DNA of 64,000 bases from Bradyrhizobium sp. LLZ17 (GTDB lineage: Bacteria > Pseudomonadota > Alphaproteobacteria > Rhizobiales > Xanthobacteraceae): NCBI RefSeq assembly GCF_041200145.1, contig NZ_CP165734.1:4526001-4590000 (forward strand), read 5' to 3'. A program made the translations under genes and the position numbers. This document shows positions 8,543 to 16,961 of the stretch, in pieces. A model generated the notes under the pieces. That model searched no databases. It saw only the letters and a program-made list of their open reading frames with translations, and was not told where the DNA came from. Within the stretch, counting starts at the first letter, position 1. The number at the start of each line of letters is the position of its first letter.

Positions 8543-10171
8543 TCAATTCAAGCCTTGTGCCCGCGACAGCGCGGCCGCCACGCCAGCGCGCGTCGGCTGG
8601 CGGAAGCGTGCGGCGACATAACCGTCCGGCCTGAGCAGATAGGCTGAGCCGGGCTCGGCATCGTAGCGCTTCGCGACGAAACCCTCTCGATCCGCCAGCC
8701 CGCCCTCACCGCCGATGCGGATGTCCTTGATGCCCTCGGGCGCTTTGATGGCCTCGCCGTTGCTGAACGACAGCAATGTGAAATCCGTTCCACCCTTGCG
8801 GAATGCATCCGTCAGATAGCCCTGCTCGCCCGCGCGCGTGGCAACGGGCGCATCGAGCATCGAACAGCCGGGAGACGGTCCGCCGCGCCACGCATCAGCA
8901 TCGGGCGATGACAATGGAGAATCGTAGCTGCAAGGCACCGACAGCCGGCCGCCATTGACCATCCGCTTGCCGAACTCGGTCTCCTTGGCCAGCGACAGCA
9001 CCGCCTTGCGCAGCCGCGCCTCCTGATGCGAGTTCGGCGCCATGAAGTCGGTCGAACGAGTGGATTCGCGGATATTCTCGTCGGCTGCCATACCGCGCTC
9101 GACATGATAGCTCTCGAGCAGGCTCGCAGGCGATGCGCCGCGCAGCACGCGGTCCAGTTTCCAGGAGAGATTTTCGGCATCCTCCAGACCCGAGTTGGCT
9201 CCGCGCGCGCCGAAGGGTGAGACCTGATGCGCCAAATCCCCGGCAAAAATCACGCGGCCATGGATGAAGCGGTCCATCCGTCGGCACTGGAATTTGTACA
9301 GCGAGATCCATTCGAACTCGAACTTGTCGTGGCCGAGCATGCGCGCGATCCGCGGCCGCACGTTTTCCGGCTTCTTCTCGACGATTGGATCGGCATAACG
9401 ATTGAGCTGGAGATCGATGCGCCAGACATCATCGGGCTGCCGGTGCAGCAGCGCGGAGCGCCCGGCATGAAACGGCGGATCGAACCAGAACCAGCGCTCG
9501 GTCGGAAATTCCGCGGTCATCCTCACGTCGGCGATCAGGAACTGATCCTCGAACACCTGCCCGGCGAAGTCAGCGCCGACCATCTGCCGTAGCGACGACC
9601 GCGCGCCGTCGCAGGCAACGACATATTGGGCGTGCAGGCGATAGGCTCCATCCGGCGTCTCGATCGTCAGCGCGACGCAGTCGTTACGTTGCTCCAGCGC
9701 CGTGACCTTGTTGCGCCAGCGCAGATCGATCCCGGGCAGCTCCTGCACGCGATCGGCCAGGTAAGCCTCGGCGTAATATTGCTGGAGGTTGATGAAGGCT
9801 GGTCGCTTGTGGCCGTCCTCCGGCAGCAGGTTGAACTGATAGAGCTGGGACTCGCCGTGAAAGATGCGACCGACGCTCCACACCACGCCCTTCTCGACCA
9901 TGCGGTCGCCGACGCCGAGCCGGTCCCAATATTCCAGCGAACGCTTCGAGAAGCAGATCGCGCGCGAGCCTTCGCCGATGCGGTCCGCATCGTCCAGAAG
10001 GACGACGCGCTGGCCGCGCTGGGCGAGATCGATCGCCAGCGACAGCCCGACCGGGCCCGCGCCGACGACCACGACCGGATGCTCGGCCGGATTCTGGACG
10101 GGACGATCCTGATCGGGGTGGCGGCGGTAGCCGAACTGGGTTTTGGCCTGATGGGTATTGGCCTGCGCCAT
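8543..10171 (-). CDS. FAD-dependent aromatic monooxygenase (MhpA/UbiH-type)
   Basis: A 542-residue class A flavoprotein hydroxylase. It has the N-terminal Rossmann motif VVVVGAGPVGLSLAIDLAQRG (about 33-53), the DG motif VVACDGARSSLR (about 186-197) and the second FAD motif IFAGDLAHQVSPFGARGAN (about 310-328). The C-terminal thioredoxin-like part ends SAYLLRPDGYVAARFRQPT. This is the 3-(3-hydroxyphenyl)propionate hydroxylase (MhpA) subgroup. As first gene of the homogentisate operon and divergent from a MarR regulator, it may hydroxylate a hydroxyphenylacetate to homogentisate; that substrate is my inference. The ATG at 10171 is preceded by GAGG. The operator at 10214-10233 lies 43 bases upstream. 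Confidence 0.92.
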   Translation of the reverse strand: MAQANTHQAKTQFGYRRHPDQDRPVQNPAEHPVVVVGAGPVGLSLAIDLAQRGQRVVLLDDADRIGEGSRAICFSKRSLEYWDRLGVGDRMVEKGVVWSVGRIFHGESQLYQFNLLPEDGHKRPAFINLQQYYAEAYLADRVQELPGIDLRWRNKVTALEQRNDCVALTIETPDGAYRLHAQYVVACDGARSSLRQMVGADFAGQVFEDQFLIADVRMTAEFPTERWFWFDPPFHAGRSALLHRQPDDVWRIDLQLNRYADPIVEKKPENVRPRIARMLGHDKFEFEWISLYKFQCRRMDRFIHGRVIFAGDLAHQVSPFGARGANSGLEDAENLSWKLDRVLRGASPASLLESYHVERGMAADENIRESTRSTDFMAPNSHQEARLRKAVLSLAKETEFGKRMVNGGRLSVPCSYDSPLSSPDADAWRGGPSPGCSMLDAPVATRAGEQGYLTDAFRKGGTDFTLLSFSNGEAIKAPEGIKDIRIGGEGGLADREGFVAKRYDAEPGSAYLLRPDGYVAARFRQPTRAGVAAALSRAQGLN

Positions 10172-10213
10172 GCACGAACCTCGGCTCTGGTCAGGAGAGG
10201 ACTAATCTGCTAG

Positions 10214-10233
10214 ATAGTCTCATGTGCAACTAT
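10214..10233. promoter_or_regulatory. Probable MarR operator between monooxygenase and marR-type gene
   Basis: Inverted repeat ATAGT-N10-ACTAT (read on the minus strand ATAGTTGCACATGAGACTAT), 43 bases before the monooxygenase ATG and 108 before the regulator ATG. The core TTGCACATG with flanking ATAGT/ACTAT is the form seen for MarR repressors of aromatic-acid operons. Its place in the divergent promoter region fits repression of both genes. Confidence 0.65.
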
Positions 10234-10340
10234 TTTGGACCGGAGCCGGCCGGCCGTCAACTGGAATTCGGAGCGCTGACTTGGCGAGGACATCCGGCGA
10301 TATCGCGCTGAAGACAAGAGGGGCGGATGAGGCGTTGCCG

Positions 10341-10823
10341 ATGGCAAAGTCTCGGCTCGACCTGTTCAAGTTCGTCCCGTTCCGTCTCAACCGGCTCGCG
10401 GCAGAAGTCAGTTCCGCACTCGCGGTCGAATATCAGGAGCGCCACGGCCTCGACATTCCGGCTTGGCGGGTGCTCGCGACGCTCGGCTTCCGCAACGATG
10501 CCTGCAGCGCGCAATACATCTCGCAGTGCACCCGCACCCACAAATCGACCATCAGCCGCGCGGTGACCGCGCTGTTGCATCAAGCATTGATCGAGCGGGT
10601 CGAGAACGAAGCCGACCGGCGCGAGTTCCGCCTGCAACTGACGAAGAACGGCCGCGCGCTGTACGAGGAGCTGTTTCCGCAGCTGCTGCGGCGGGAAGAT
10701 GAAATACTCTCCTGCCTCTCGGTGCAGGAGCGCAAGCAATTGTCGGCCCTGCTCGGCAAGATCGAGCAAAGCCTGGACCTGATCCAAACCAGCGCAGAGG
10801 CGGACGCAAAAGAGGCGTATTAG
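10341..10823 (+). CDS. MarR-family transcriptional regulator of the homogentisate operon
   Basis: A 160-residue winged-helix regulator. The region DIPAWRVLATLGFRND, then CSAQYISQCTRTHKSTISRAVTALLHQALIERVENEADRREFRLQLT, has the MarR recognition helix and the wing with the DRR motif. I start at the ATG at 10341 (GAGG 8 bases upstream), not at a GTG at 10224, because the latter adds 39 unlike residues and would cover the operator. It is divergent from the monooxygenase-hmgA operon and most likely represses it until an aromatic intermediate binds. Confidence 0.92.
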   Translation: MAKSRLDLFKFVPFRLNRLAAEVSSALAVEYQERHGLDIPAWRVLATLGFRNDACSAQYISQCTRTHKSTISRAVTALLHQALIERVENEADRREFRLQLTKNGRALYEELFPQLLRREDEILSCLSVQERKQLSALLGKIEQSLDLIQTSAEADAKEAY

Positions 10824-10922
10824 CGCCCTCATAAAGCGCATATGTCAGCTTCTTGGGCCAAGACACAGTACATCTGCAAGAGCACTGCCGCTCGCGACCC
10901 GAAGCGGTCTCAGCTCGCGGAG

Positions 10923-12117
10923 TCAGAACACGTCGATGGTTGGAAACCGAGCATCCCCTGTGACGCAATCCCAAAGATAGATTGCAAGACCGACGTCCCC
11001 GGTCCAAAGCGAATACCGACCGCGGCCAGCAACGATCTGAGCGCCGCGATATTGCAAGATGGCAGTCATGGCGAACTGGCGCGCCCGATCGAACCAAATC
11101 GGGTCGTTCGTGCGTCGGTAGAGCTTGAGGAATGCGTAGCCATTTCCGCCTGTACCGTGGCAAAGATTCTGAGCCCTTCGTTAACGGTCCGGCGGCCCAG
11201 GCGAAGCGCCCGCCATCCAACAGAAGCGCGTCAAATTCCGGTGTGGCGAACGGCGCGTCAGCAAAGGCCGTCACCATTCCCGGCGCACCGTGACAGTGCT
11301 GACAAATGAAAAGCCGCTTCTCGCGCTTGCTTCTCGGGCCCCACGTTGTTCCAATTTCGTGCCGCCATGCATTCGCTTCAAGCGCCTTCGGGACAAACTC
11401 AGTCACGTGCGCTTGCTGCGCGGGCGTCAACCAATCCCATCCGAGTAGCAATGGGATGACGTTGCCAGCGAAGCCGTGCACGGGCCCGAGAAAGCGGTCT
11501 TTGGTACCGTAAAGATCCTGCGTCCAAAGCGGCCCCTGCGGGGTATCCTCCAGTTCGGCCAACAGGCGGGCCGCTTGCACTTCGAAGAGGCAGCGCCAGC
11601 GCGCTTCCTGGGTCATCTTGGCCATATGGACCGCCGCGACCATCGAGCCAGGCATGCCCCACATGAGCTCTCGAATTGGCAATCCGCTATTTGCTTCGGC
11701 GCGCCTATACACGAGATCAGCGAGGCTCGCTGTCGGCGCAAGGCGCATGGCGAGAAGTGCGGCACCCATGTCTCCAAAAAGCAAAGAGCCATGTTTCGCA
11801 TAATCGGCCGGCGAATTGCTTTGGAAGGCGGCGATTGTCCGCTCCAGAAGCTTGGGCAGCACAGGCCGAAAATCGTAAGCGACACGAGTCGCGCCCATCC
11901 GATGCAAATAGTCTAGCCCCCAGATGGTGCCGGCCGCGCCATAGTAAAAGCTGGGGTTCCCATCTCCAACCCCTTCGTCGCTAGGGTGAGCCGGCCAGAA
12001 TGTGTCGGGATCGAAATGAGCAACCGCATCGGCCGCAATTTCTTCGATCGCGCTCCGAACAGTCGATTCACTCCAGTCGTCCTGTGCAAGCGGACGATGA
12101 CGTCCGGCGGTAATCAT
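10923..12117 (-). CDS. LanC-like (lanthionine synthetase C family) protein, one apparent frameshift
   Basis: About 397 residues after removing one base near 11168-11180. Frame one (12117 to about 11180) gives 316 residues with LanC-repeat segments SLLFGDMGAALLAM, GPVHGFAGNVIPLLLG (His214) and ICQHCHGAPGMVTAF (Cys275). Frame two continues NLCHGTGGNGYAFLKLY (about Cys319, His320) and ends at TGA 10923-10925 after PTIDVF. Cys275, Cys319 and His320 are the zinc ligands of LanC cyclases, so the metal site would be intact. No LanB/LanM enzyme, precursor peptide or exporter is nearby, so this is an orphan LanC-like protein resembling the eukaryotic LANCL group more than a lantibiotic enzyme. The ATG at 12117 has AGGAG 10 bases upstream; a GTG seven codons earlier is the alternative. 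Both flanks (10824-10922; 12118-12383) are non-coding. Confidence 0.8.
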
Positions 12118-12383
12118 GGCGTAGGGGCTCCTGAGCACTGTCCATCTAGCACTTCAGATGAAGCAAGCAAGGATCGCGCGGTTGAACGAAAGCTATCTAA
12201 AAGCGTGCCGCGCGGCAAACCAACCGTGCCTGAACGGGTCCATGGGTCGCAATATTGCGCCTGTCCAATGGGTCCGCTCGGAGATCTGGTAATATCCGCT
12301 GTCGCCCACTTTCGAGGCGCGACGGACTCATACGCGCCCCGAGTTCGGCCTGAGCTACTAGGTACACGCCTAGTTTGCTGCCG
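12118..12383. other. Intergenic region upstream of the LanC-like gene
   Basis: 266 bases with no supported gene. The only structure seen is a perfect 6-bp inverted repeat ACTAGG-N6-CCTAGT at 12357-12374, just past the stop of the minus-strand AHL-lactonase-like gene. It lacks a U tract, so I do not call it a terminator. No short Cys/Ser/Thr-rich peptide gene that could be a lanthipeptide precursor was seen on either strand. Confidence 0.6.
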
Positions 12384-13190
12384 TCACTTCGCAAACGACT
12401 TCGTCGGCGGCAGATGCAGTGCCCAGGCATCGACCTTGTCGCTGGCGCGCGGATAGATCTGCGTCACGATCGGGTCGTGTCCGGGAATGAACCGGTCGGG
12501 ATGGCCGGCGAGGCGCTCGATCGTCTCCCAGCCCTGCGCCATGTCGCCGACGTTGTAGACGATCGGAAACGGGCTGCGGCGCTGGAGGTTGGCGTAATAA
12601 TGCGCGGCATCGGAGGCGAGCACCACCGGGCCGCGCGCAGTCTCGACCTTGACGACCTGCAAGCCGTCGGAATGGCCCCCGACGCGATGCACGGTGACGC
12701 CGGGCGCGACCTCGCCATCGCCCGAATAGAAATTGACGCGCTCGCCATAGACATGGCGCACCATCTGCGTGACGTGCTCGACCGAGAACGGATGTCGCAG
12801 CAGTCCGTTGCACATGCAGCGCCCGGTCGCGTAAGCCATCTCGCGCTCCTGGAGATGAAAGCGCGCGTTCGGGAAACGATCGAGATTGCCGGCATGGTCG
12901 TAATGCAGATGTGTCACGATGATGTCGCGAATGCTCGACGCCGCGACGCCGAAGCGCTCCAGCGCATCGACCGGGTTGAGCGTCAGCTTGCGCGCGCGCA
13001 AGCTCGCCTCCTCGGCATTGAATCCGGTATCGACCAGAATATCGCGGCCGCCGCCACGGATCAGCCAGACGAAATAGTCGAGGTCCTGCGCCGCGCTGTC
13101 GTGCGGATCCGGCGCCAGGAAATTCATGCCGGGGGTGCGCGGCGACATCGTCGCATAGCGCAGCGCATAGATTTCGTAGGCGTTTCCCAT
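12384..13190 (-). CDS. MBL-fold hydrolase, N-acyl-homoserine-lactonase family
   Basis: A 268-residue metallo-beta-lactamase-fold enzyme with a complete first metal motif, THLHYDHAGN (His94, His96, Asp98, His99), a GGHSDG His site at about 170-175, ASDAAHYY Asp at about 190-195 and FIPGHDP His near the C-terminus. The overall pattern (LIRGGGRDILVDTGF at the start) matches the AttM/AhlL-type quorum-quenching and gamma-butyrolactone hydrolases. It probably opens a lactone ring in the cytoplasm, but family members also act on other esters. The ATG at 13190 follows AAAAGCAAAAACC with no good ribosome site; the frame is open 22 codons further. It stands alone. Confidence 0.85.
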   Translation of the reverse strand: MGNAYEIYALRYATMSPRTPGMNFLAPDPHDSAAQDLDYFVWLIRGGGRDILVDTGFNAEEASLRARKLTLNPVDALERFGVAASSIRDIIVTHLHYDHAGNLDRFPNARFHLQEREMAYATGRCMCNGLLRHPFSVEHVTQMVRHVYGERVNFYSGDGEVAPGVTVHRVGGHSDGLQVVKVETARGPVVLASDAAHYYANLQRRSPFPIVYNVGDMAQGWETIERLAGHPDRFIPGHDPIVTQIYPRASDKVDAWALHLPPTKSFAK

Positions 13191-13459
13191 GGTTTTTGCT
13201 TTTATCTGAGGAGGACTGCGGAACGATCCCGCGCACCAAGCCATCGTCGGCCGCAAAGGTCAAACATTGCAGGTTGCGGCCGACGCGGGTCCACAATGTG
13301 AGACCAATCACATTTTCCGTCGTCAGTGCCGGCCTAGCATGGCCGCCAGACCCCAGCACCCGAATGCATCGAGCAGAGCCATGACCGCCGCATTATTCCC
13401 CTCGCAGCTTGCCCGTGCGGCGCGGTCAATTGTCGCGATAACGCCGAATCTCCAAGCAG

Positions 13460-13488
13460 TTGACGCCCCCTCTCCCCGGTTTGATAAT
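13460..13488 (+). promoter_or_regulatory. Sigma-70-type promoter of the caspase-fold/TPR gene
   Basis: TTGACG at 13460-13465, a 17-base spacer and GATAAT at 13483-13488, about 72 bases before the ATG at 13561. Spacing and both hexamers are close to the housekeeping consensus, which is notable in GC-rich DNA. The rest of the 13191-13560 gap holds nothing else I can identify. Confidence 0.7.
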
Positions 13489-13560
13489 GCCCCTTGCGTA
13501 AGTTAAGGTCGCCGCGGCGCAAGCTGGACACGGCGCCTTTTTGGCTGGACCGCGCTCATT

Positions 13561-15075
13561 ATGAAAATTCGCTTCCTTCTTTGTCTGCCATTGCTTGCAT
13601 CGCTGATCCCGACCGCGCCATCGCTGGCGGCCGGCGACCGCTTTGCGCTGGTCATCGGCAATGCCAAATATCCGGACGCGGACGCCCCGCTGAAGGAACC
13701 GATCAACGACGCGCGCGACGTCGCCGACGAGCTCAAGCGCGACGGCTTTTCCGTGGAGGTCGGCGAGAACCTGACCGCCGACGGCATGCGCCGCGCGTTC
13801 GACAAGCTCTACAGCAAGATCAAGCCGGGCTCCGTCGCGCTGCTGTTCTACAGCGGCTTCGGCATCCAGTCGGCACGCCAGAGCTTCATGATCCCGGTCG
13901 ATGCCCAGATCTGGACCGAATCCGACGTCCGCCGCGACGGCTTCAGCATCGAGACCATCCTCGGCGAGCTCAATACCCGCGGCGCCGGGGTCAAGATCGC
14001 GCTGATCGATGCCTCCAGGCGCAACCCGTTCGAGCGTCGGTTCCGCAGCTTCTCGGCCGGATTGACACCGGTGATCGCGCCAAACGGCACGCTGGTGATG
14101 TATTCGGCCGCGCTGGCCTCGGTGGTCTCGGACGCCGGCGGCGACCACAGCCTGTTCGTCCAGGAGCTGCTGAAGGAAATCCGCGTCCCCGACCTAATGG
14201 CGGAGGAAACGCTGAACCGCACCAAAATGGGTGTCACCCGCGCCTCGCGCGGCGAGCAGGTGCCGTGGATATCCTCCTCGCTGGCCGAAGATTTCTCGTT
14301 CATTCCCGGCGCCGGCGGATCGCGTCCGACCGCGACGGCGCAGCCACCGGCCCCTCCTGCGCCGCCGGCTCCCGCCGTCGCGAACAATGCGACTCCGCCC
14401 GCCCCACCTCCGGCACCGGTCGTTGCAAACAATCCGCCGCCGGCGCCTCCCGCGCCGCCAGCACCATCGCCGAAGCCGCAGATCGAGGCCGCTTTGCCGC
14501 CGCCGCCCCCGCCGGTCAAACCGGCCGATATAGCAACCGCGCCGACCACGGAGAGCGGTCCGAGCCAGGCCATGCTGGCCGAGGACCCCACCATCAAGAG
14601 CCTGACGGCGAAGATCGCCGCCAATCCGGACGACGTGAATGCGCTGTACCGGCGCGGCCAGGTCTATGCCAGCAAGGGGGCTTTCGGCCTCGCCATTAAG
14701 GATTTTGACGACACGCTGCGGATCAATTCGAAGGACGTCGAAGCCCTGAACAACCGCTGCTGGACCCGCACCGTGGTCGGAGACCTCCAAGGTGCGCTGA
14801 AGGATTGCAACGAGGCGCTGCGGCTGCGGCCCAATTTCGTCGATGCGCTGGACAGCCGCGGGCTCGTCAACCTGAAATCCGGAGCGGCCAAGAACGCCAT
14901 CGCCGATTTCGACGCCGCGCTGAAGATCAACCCGCGCCTGACCTCCTCGCTCTATGGGCGGGGGATCGCCAAGCAGCGCAACGGCTCGGCCCAGGAAGGT
15001 GCGCTCGACATCGCCAATGCCAAGGCGATGGACCCGAACATCGTTCAGGAATTCGCAAGCTACGGAGTACGTTGA
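13561..15075 (+). CDS. Secreted caspase-fold (C14-like) pseudoenzyme with proline-rich linker and TPR repeats
   Basis: A 504-residue protein. Residues 1-24 are a Sec signal peptide (ending SLAA). Residues 25-250 are a caspase/metacaspase-like p20 domain opening RFALVIGNAKYPDADAPL. The catalytic His site, normally SGHG, reads YSGFG (Phe100). The catalytic Cys site, normally DACR, reads DASR (Ser152). Both dyad residues are thus absent, so proteolysis is not expected. Residues 251-335 are a Pro/Ala-rich linker with long proline runs, suited to span the periplasm. Residues 340-500 hold about four TPR units (NALYRRGQVYASKGAFGLAI, ALNNRCWTRTVVGDLQGALK, ALDSRGLVNLKSGAAKNAI, SSLYGRGIAKQRNGS), so it is probably a binding scaffold. 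A good promoter lies upstream. Downstream genes on the same strand are an OmpA-like protein and an RND pump. A shorter paralogue is at 39473-40339. Confidence 0.88.
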   Translation: MKIRFLLCLPLLASLIPTAPSLAAGDRFALVIGNAKYPDADAPLKEPINDARDVADELKRDGFSVEVGENLTADGMRRAFDKLYSKIKPGSVALLFYSGFGIQSARQSFMIPVDAQIWTESDVRRDGFSIETILGELNTRGAGVKIALIDASRRNPFERRFRSFSAGLTPVIAPNGTLVMYSAALASVVSDAGGDHSLFVQELLKEIRVPDLMAEETLNRTKMGVTRASRGEQVPWISSSLAEDFSFIPGAGGSRPTATAQPPAPPAPPAPAVANNATPPAPPPAPVVANNPPPAPPAPPAPSPKPQIEAALPPPPPPVKPADIATAPTTESGPSQAMLAEDPTIKSLTAKIAANPDDVNALYRRGQVYASKGAFGLAIKDFDDTLRINSKDVEALNNRCWTRTVVGDLQGALKDCNEALRLRPNFVDALDSRGLVNLKSGAAKNAIADFDAALKINPRLTSSLYGRGIAKQRNGSAQEGALDIANAKAMDPNIVQEFASYGVR

Positions 15076-15215
15076 TATTTTTTGATTTGAGGCCGGACGC
15101 ATCTCGAACCCCCGACGGCCCGGCGAAGACTAATTCAACGGATGCCGCGAGCGGCCTTGCCGGCGGACTGCTACAGGAATTTGGATCGGCGCGGGCTGCG
15201 CAGGAGGGACTGGCA

Positions 15216-15887
15216 ATGAGATTGGCTGCAAAAGGACTGACCGCAATCCTGTCCATCATCACCATCGGCGCCGCGCTGTCGCTGCCGGTCTCGCCCGCGC
15301 GCGCAGGCGACGACGGCAACAGCAAGAACGTCACCGAGGACGAGATCGTGCGCGCCTTGGCGCCGCCGCCGAAGAAGCCCTTGACCCGCGGCCTCTCGAT
15401 CGGTCCGCAAACCGATCCGGCGCCGAGCGCGGCAGACGCCAAGCTGCTCCAGACCATCCGCGGCCGTGCAACGCGCTCGCTGTCGTCGACCGAGCGCGAG
15501 GAGATCGCATCGGCCGCCAAGGACAAGCCCAATATCGACCTCGAAATCACCTTCGACTACAACTCGGCCGATATCAGCGCCAAGTCGCTGCCGTCGGTGC
15601 AGGCGCTCGGCCGCGCGCTGACCAGCCCCGACCTGAAGGGTTCCACCTTCGTGGTCGCCGGCCACACCGACGCCGCCGGCGGCGAGGCCTACAACCAGGA
15701 ACTGTCTGAGCGTCGCGCGGATTCGATCAAGCGCTATCTCGTCGACAAATACGGCATCGCCGCCCCCGACCTCGTCACCGTGGGCTACGGCAAGAGCAAG
15801 CTGAAGGACCCGAGCCAGCCGATGGCGGAGGTGAACCGTCGCGTGCAGGTCGTCAATATGGAAAACAAGACCACCGCATCGAAGTGA
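15216..15887 (+). CDS. OmpA-family peptidoglycan-binding protein
   Basis: A 223-residue protein with a signal peptide (residues 1-30, ending SPARA). A variable, Pro-containing stretch follows (about 45-90), then a C-terminal OmpA-like domain (about 105-215). The peptidoglycan-binding signature is clear: FVVAGHTDAAGGEAYNQELSERRA, with the Asp and Arg that hold diaminopimelate. There is no beta-barrel, so it is a periplasmic or outer-membrane-attached anchor. The ATG at 15216 follows CAGGAGGGA. It lies 140 bases after the caspase-fold gene and 144 before the RND adaptor, all on one strand. A hairpin with arms CACGACTT/AAGTCGTG (15889-15920) follows its stop. Confidence 0.9.
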   Translation: MRLAAKGLTAILSIITIGAALSLPVSPARAGDDGNSKNVTEDEIVRALAPPPKKPLTRGLSIGPQTDPAPSAADAKLLQTIRGRATRSLSSTEREEIASAAKDKPNIDLEITFDYNSADISAKSLPSVQALGRALTSPDLKGSTFVVAGHTDAAGGEAYNQELSERRADSIKRYLVDKYGIAAPDLVTVGYGKSKLKDPSQPMAEVNRRVQVVNMENKTTASK

Positions 15888-16031
15888 CCACGACTTAATC
15901 CGTTGAAGTGACAAGTCGTGATGTGGTGTAAAGTCTTGCTTCCAAAGCGCGTCCTGCAGCCTTGCGGGACGCCGCTTGGTTTCAGGGAAACGCCCCCCAG
16001 CAACCACGAGCCAGGCCAGGATGATCCGGCG

Positions 16032-16961
16032 ATGAACGTCACCGAATATCTCAAGCCTGCCGGAACCGTGCTCTTCATCGTCGCGCTCGGAATCGGCTAT
16101 TACTGGTTCGAGCACCGGCATCGCCCGGAGGCAAAGGACACGCCGGGCGAGGCGCTCGTCATCGTGACCAAATCCACCAATGCCTGCTTTTCCGACCTCG
16201 TACGTGTGACCGGCTTCTTCGTGCCGCGGCGCGAGGCGGTGGTCATCGCCGACCAGGAAGGATCGAAGGTCACCGACCTCTTCGTCACCGAAGGCGCGGT
16301 CGTCACCGACAATCAGGAGCTGGCGCGGCTGACGGCGCCGCCGCAGATGCCGGGCCAGCCGCAACGGCAAGGTCCGCAAGGACCGATCTCGCTGAAGGCG
16401 CCGGCCCCTGGCCTCATCACCGAGGTCCGGACCATCGTCGGCGCGCCGGCCTCGCCGCAGGCCGGGCCGATGTTCCGCATTGCCGTCAGCGGCGAGATCG
16501 AGCTCGACGCACAGGTTCCGGCCGTGCATATGCCGAAGCTCAGCCCCGGCGCGACGGTGCGGATCAGCAGGGATGACGCCGCCGACCTGATCGGCCGGGT
16601 CCGCCTGGTTGCACCGGAGATCGACCGCGCCACGCAGCTCGGCCACGTCCGCATCAGCGTCACCAACAATCCGTCGCTGAAGATCGGGACGTTCGCCCGC
16701 GCCTCGATCGACGCCAAGCGAAGCTGCGGCGTCGCGGTGCCGAAGACCGCGATCGACCATCTCACGGTTCAGGTCGTCAAGAACAACACGATCGAGACGC
16801 GCAAGGTGCGGGTCGGACTGACGTCCGACAGCCAAACGGAAATCCTGGAAGGGCTCGACGTCGGCGAAATCGTCGTGGCCGACGCCGGTTCTTCGCTCCA
16901 TGACGGCGACCAGATCAAGACCATGTTCGCCGATGAACTCGATCGCACGCGGGTACGCTGA
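16032..16961 (+). CDS. RND efflux periplasmic adaptor subunit
   Basis: A 309-residue membrane-fusion (HlyD/AcrA-like) protein with one N-terminal membrane anchor (AGTVLFIVALGIGYYWF, about 10-26) and no lipobox. The biotinyl-lipoyl-like halves are seen around VADQ/EGSKVTDLFVTEGAVVTDNQELARL and LKAPAPGLITEVRTIVG. A conserved block TNACFSDLVRVTGFF opens the mature part, and KRSCGVAVPKTAI precedes the C-terminal barrel. Both blocks recur in the adaptor at 38329. The gene overlaps the following RND pump by one base (TGATG), so the two are translationally coupled and should form one efflux complex. The ATG at 16032 is the first good start; the frame is open upstream. Confidence 0.92.
   Translation: MNVTEYLKPAGTVLFIVALGIGYYWFEHRHRPEAKDTPGEALVIVTKSTNACFSDLVRVTGFFVPRREAVVIADQEGSKVTDLFVTEGAVVTDNQELARLTAPPQMPGQPQRQGPQGPISLKAPAPGLITEVRTIVGAPASPQAGPMFRIAVSGEIELDAQVPAVHMPKLSPGATVRISRDDAADLIGRVRLVAPEIDRATQLGHVRISVTNNPSLKIGTFARASIDAKRSCGVAVPKTAIDHLTVQVVKNNTIETRKVRVGLTSDSQTEILEGLDVGEIVVADAGSSLHDGDQIKTMFADELDRTRVR

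Noticed and set aside
12357..12374. ACTAGG-N6-CCTAGT as a transcription terminator for the AHL-lactonase-like gene
   Set aside because: The stem is only 6 bp and no run of U follows in the direction of transcription.
10824..12383. Lanthipeptide precursor gene near the LanC-like gene
   Set aside because: I looked on both strands for a short frame with a leader and a Ser/Thr/Cys-rich core and found none.
14320..14520. Proline-rich tract of the caspase-fold/TPR protein as a possible assembly artefact
   Set aside because: The frame stays open and in phase on both sides and the codons are varied, which fits a real linker.
15889..15920. CACGACTT/AAGTCGTG hairpin after the OmpA-like gene as a terminator
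   Set aside because: The loop is 16 bases and no T run follows; it may be a processing site at most.
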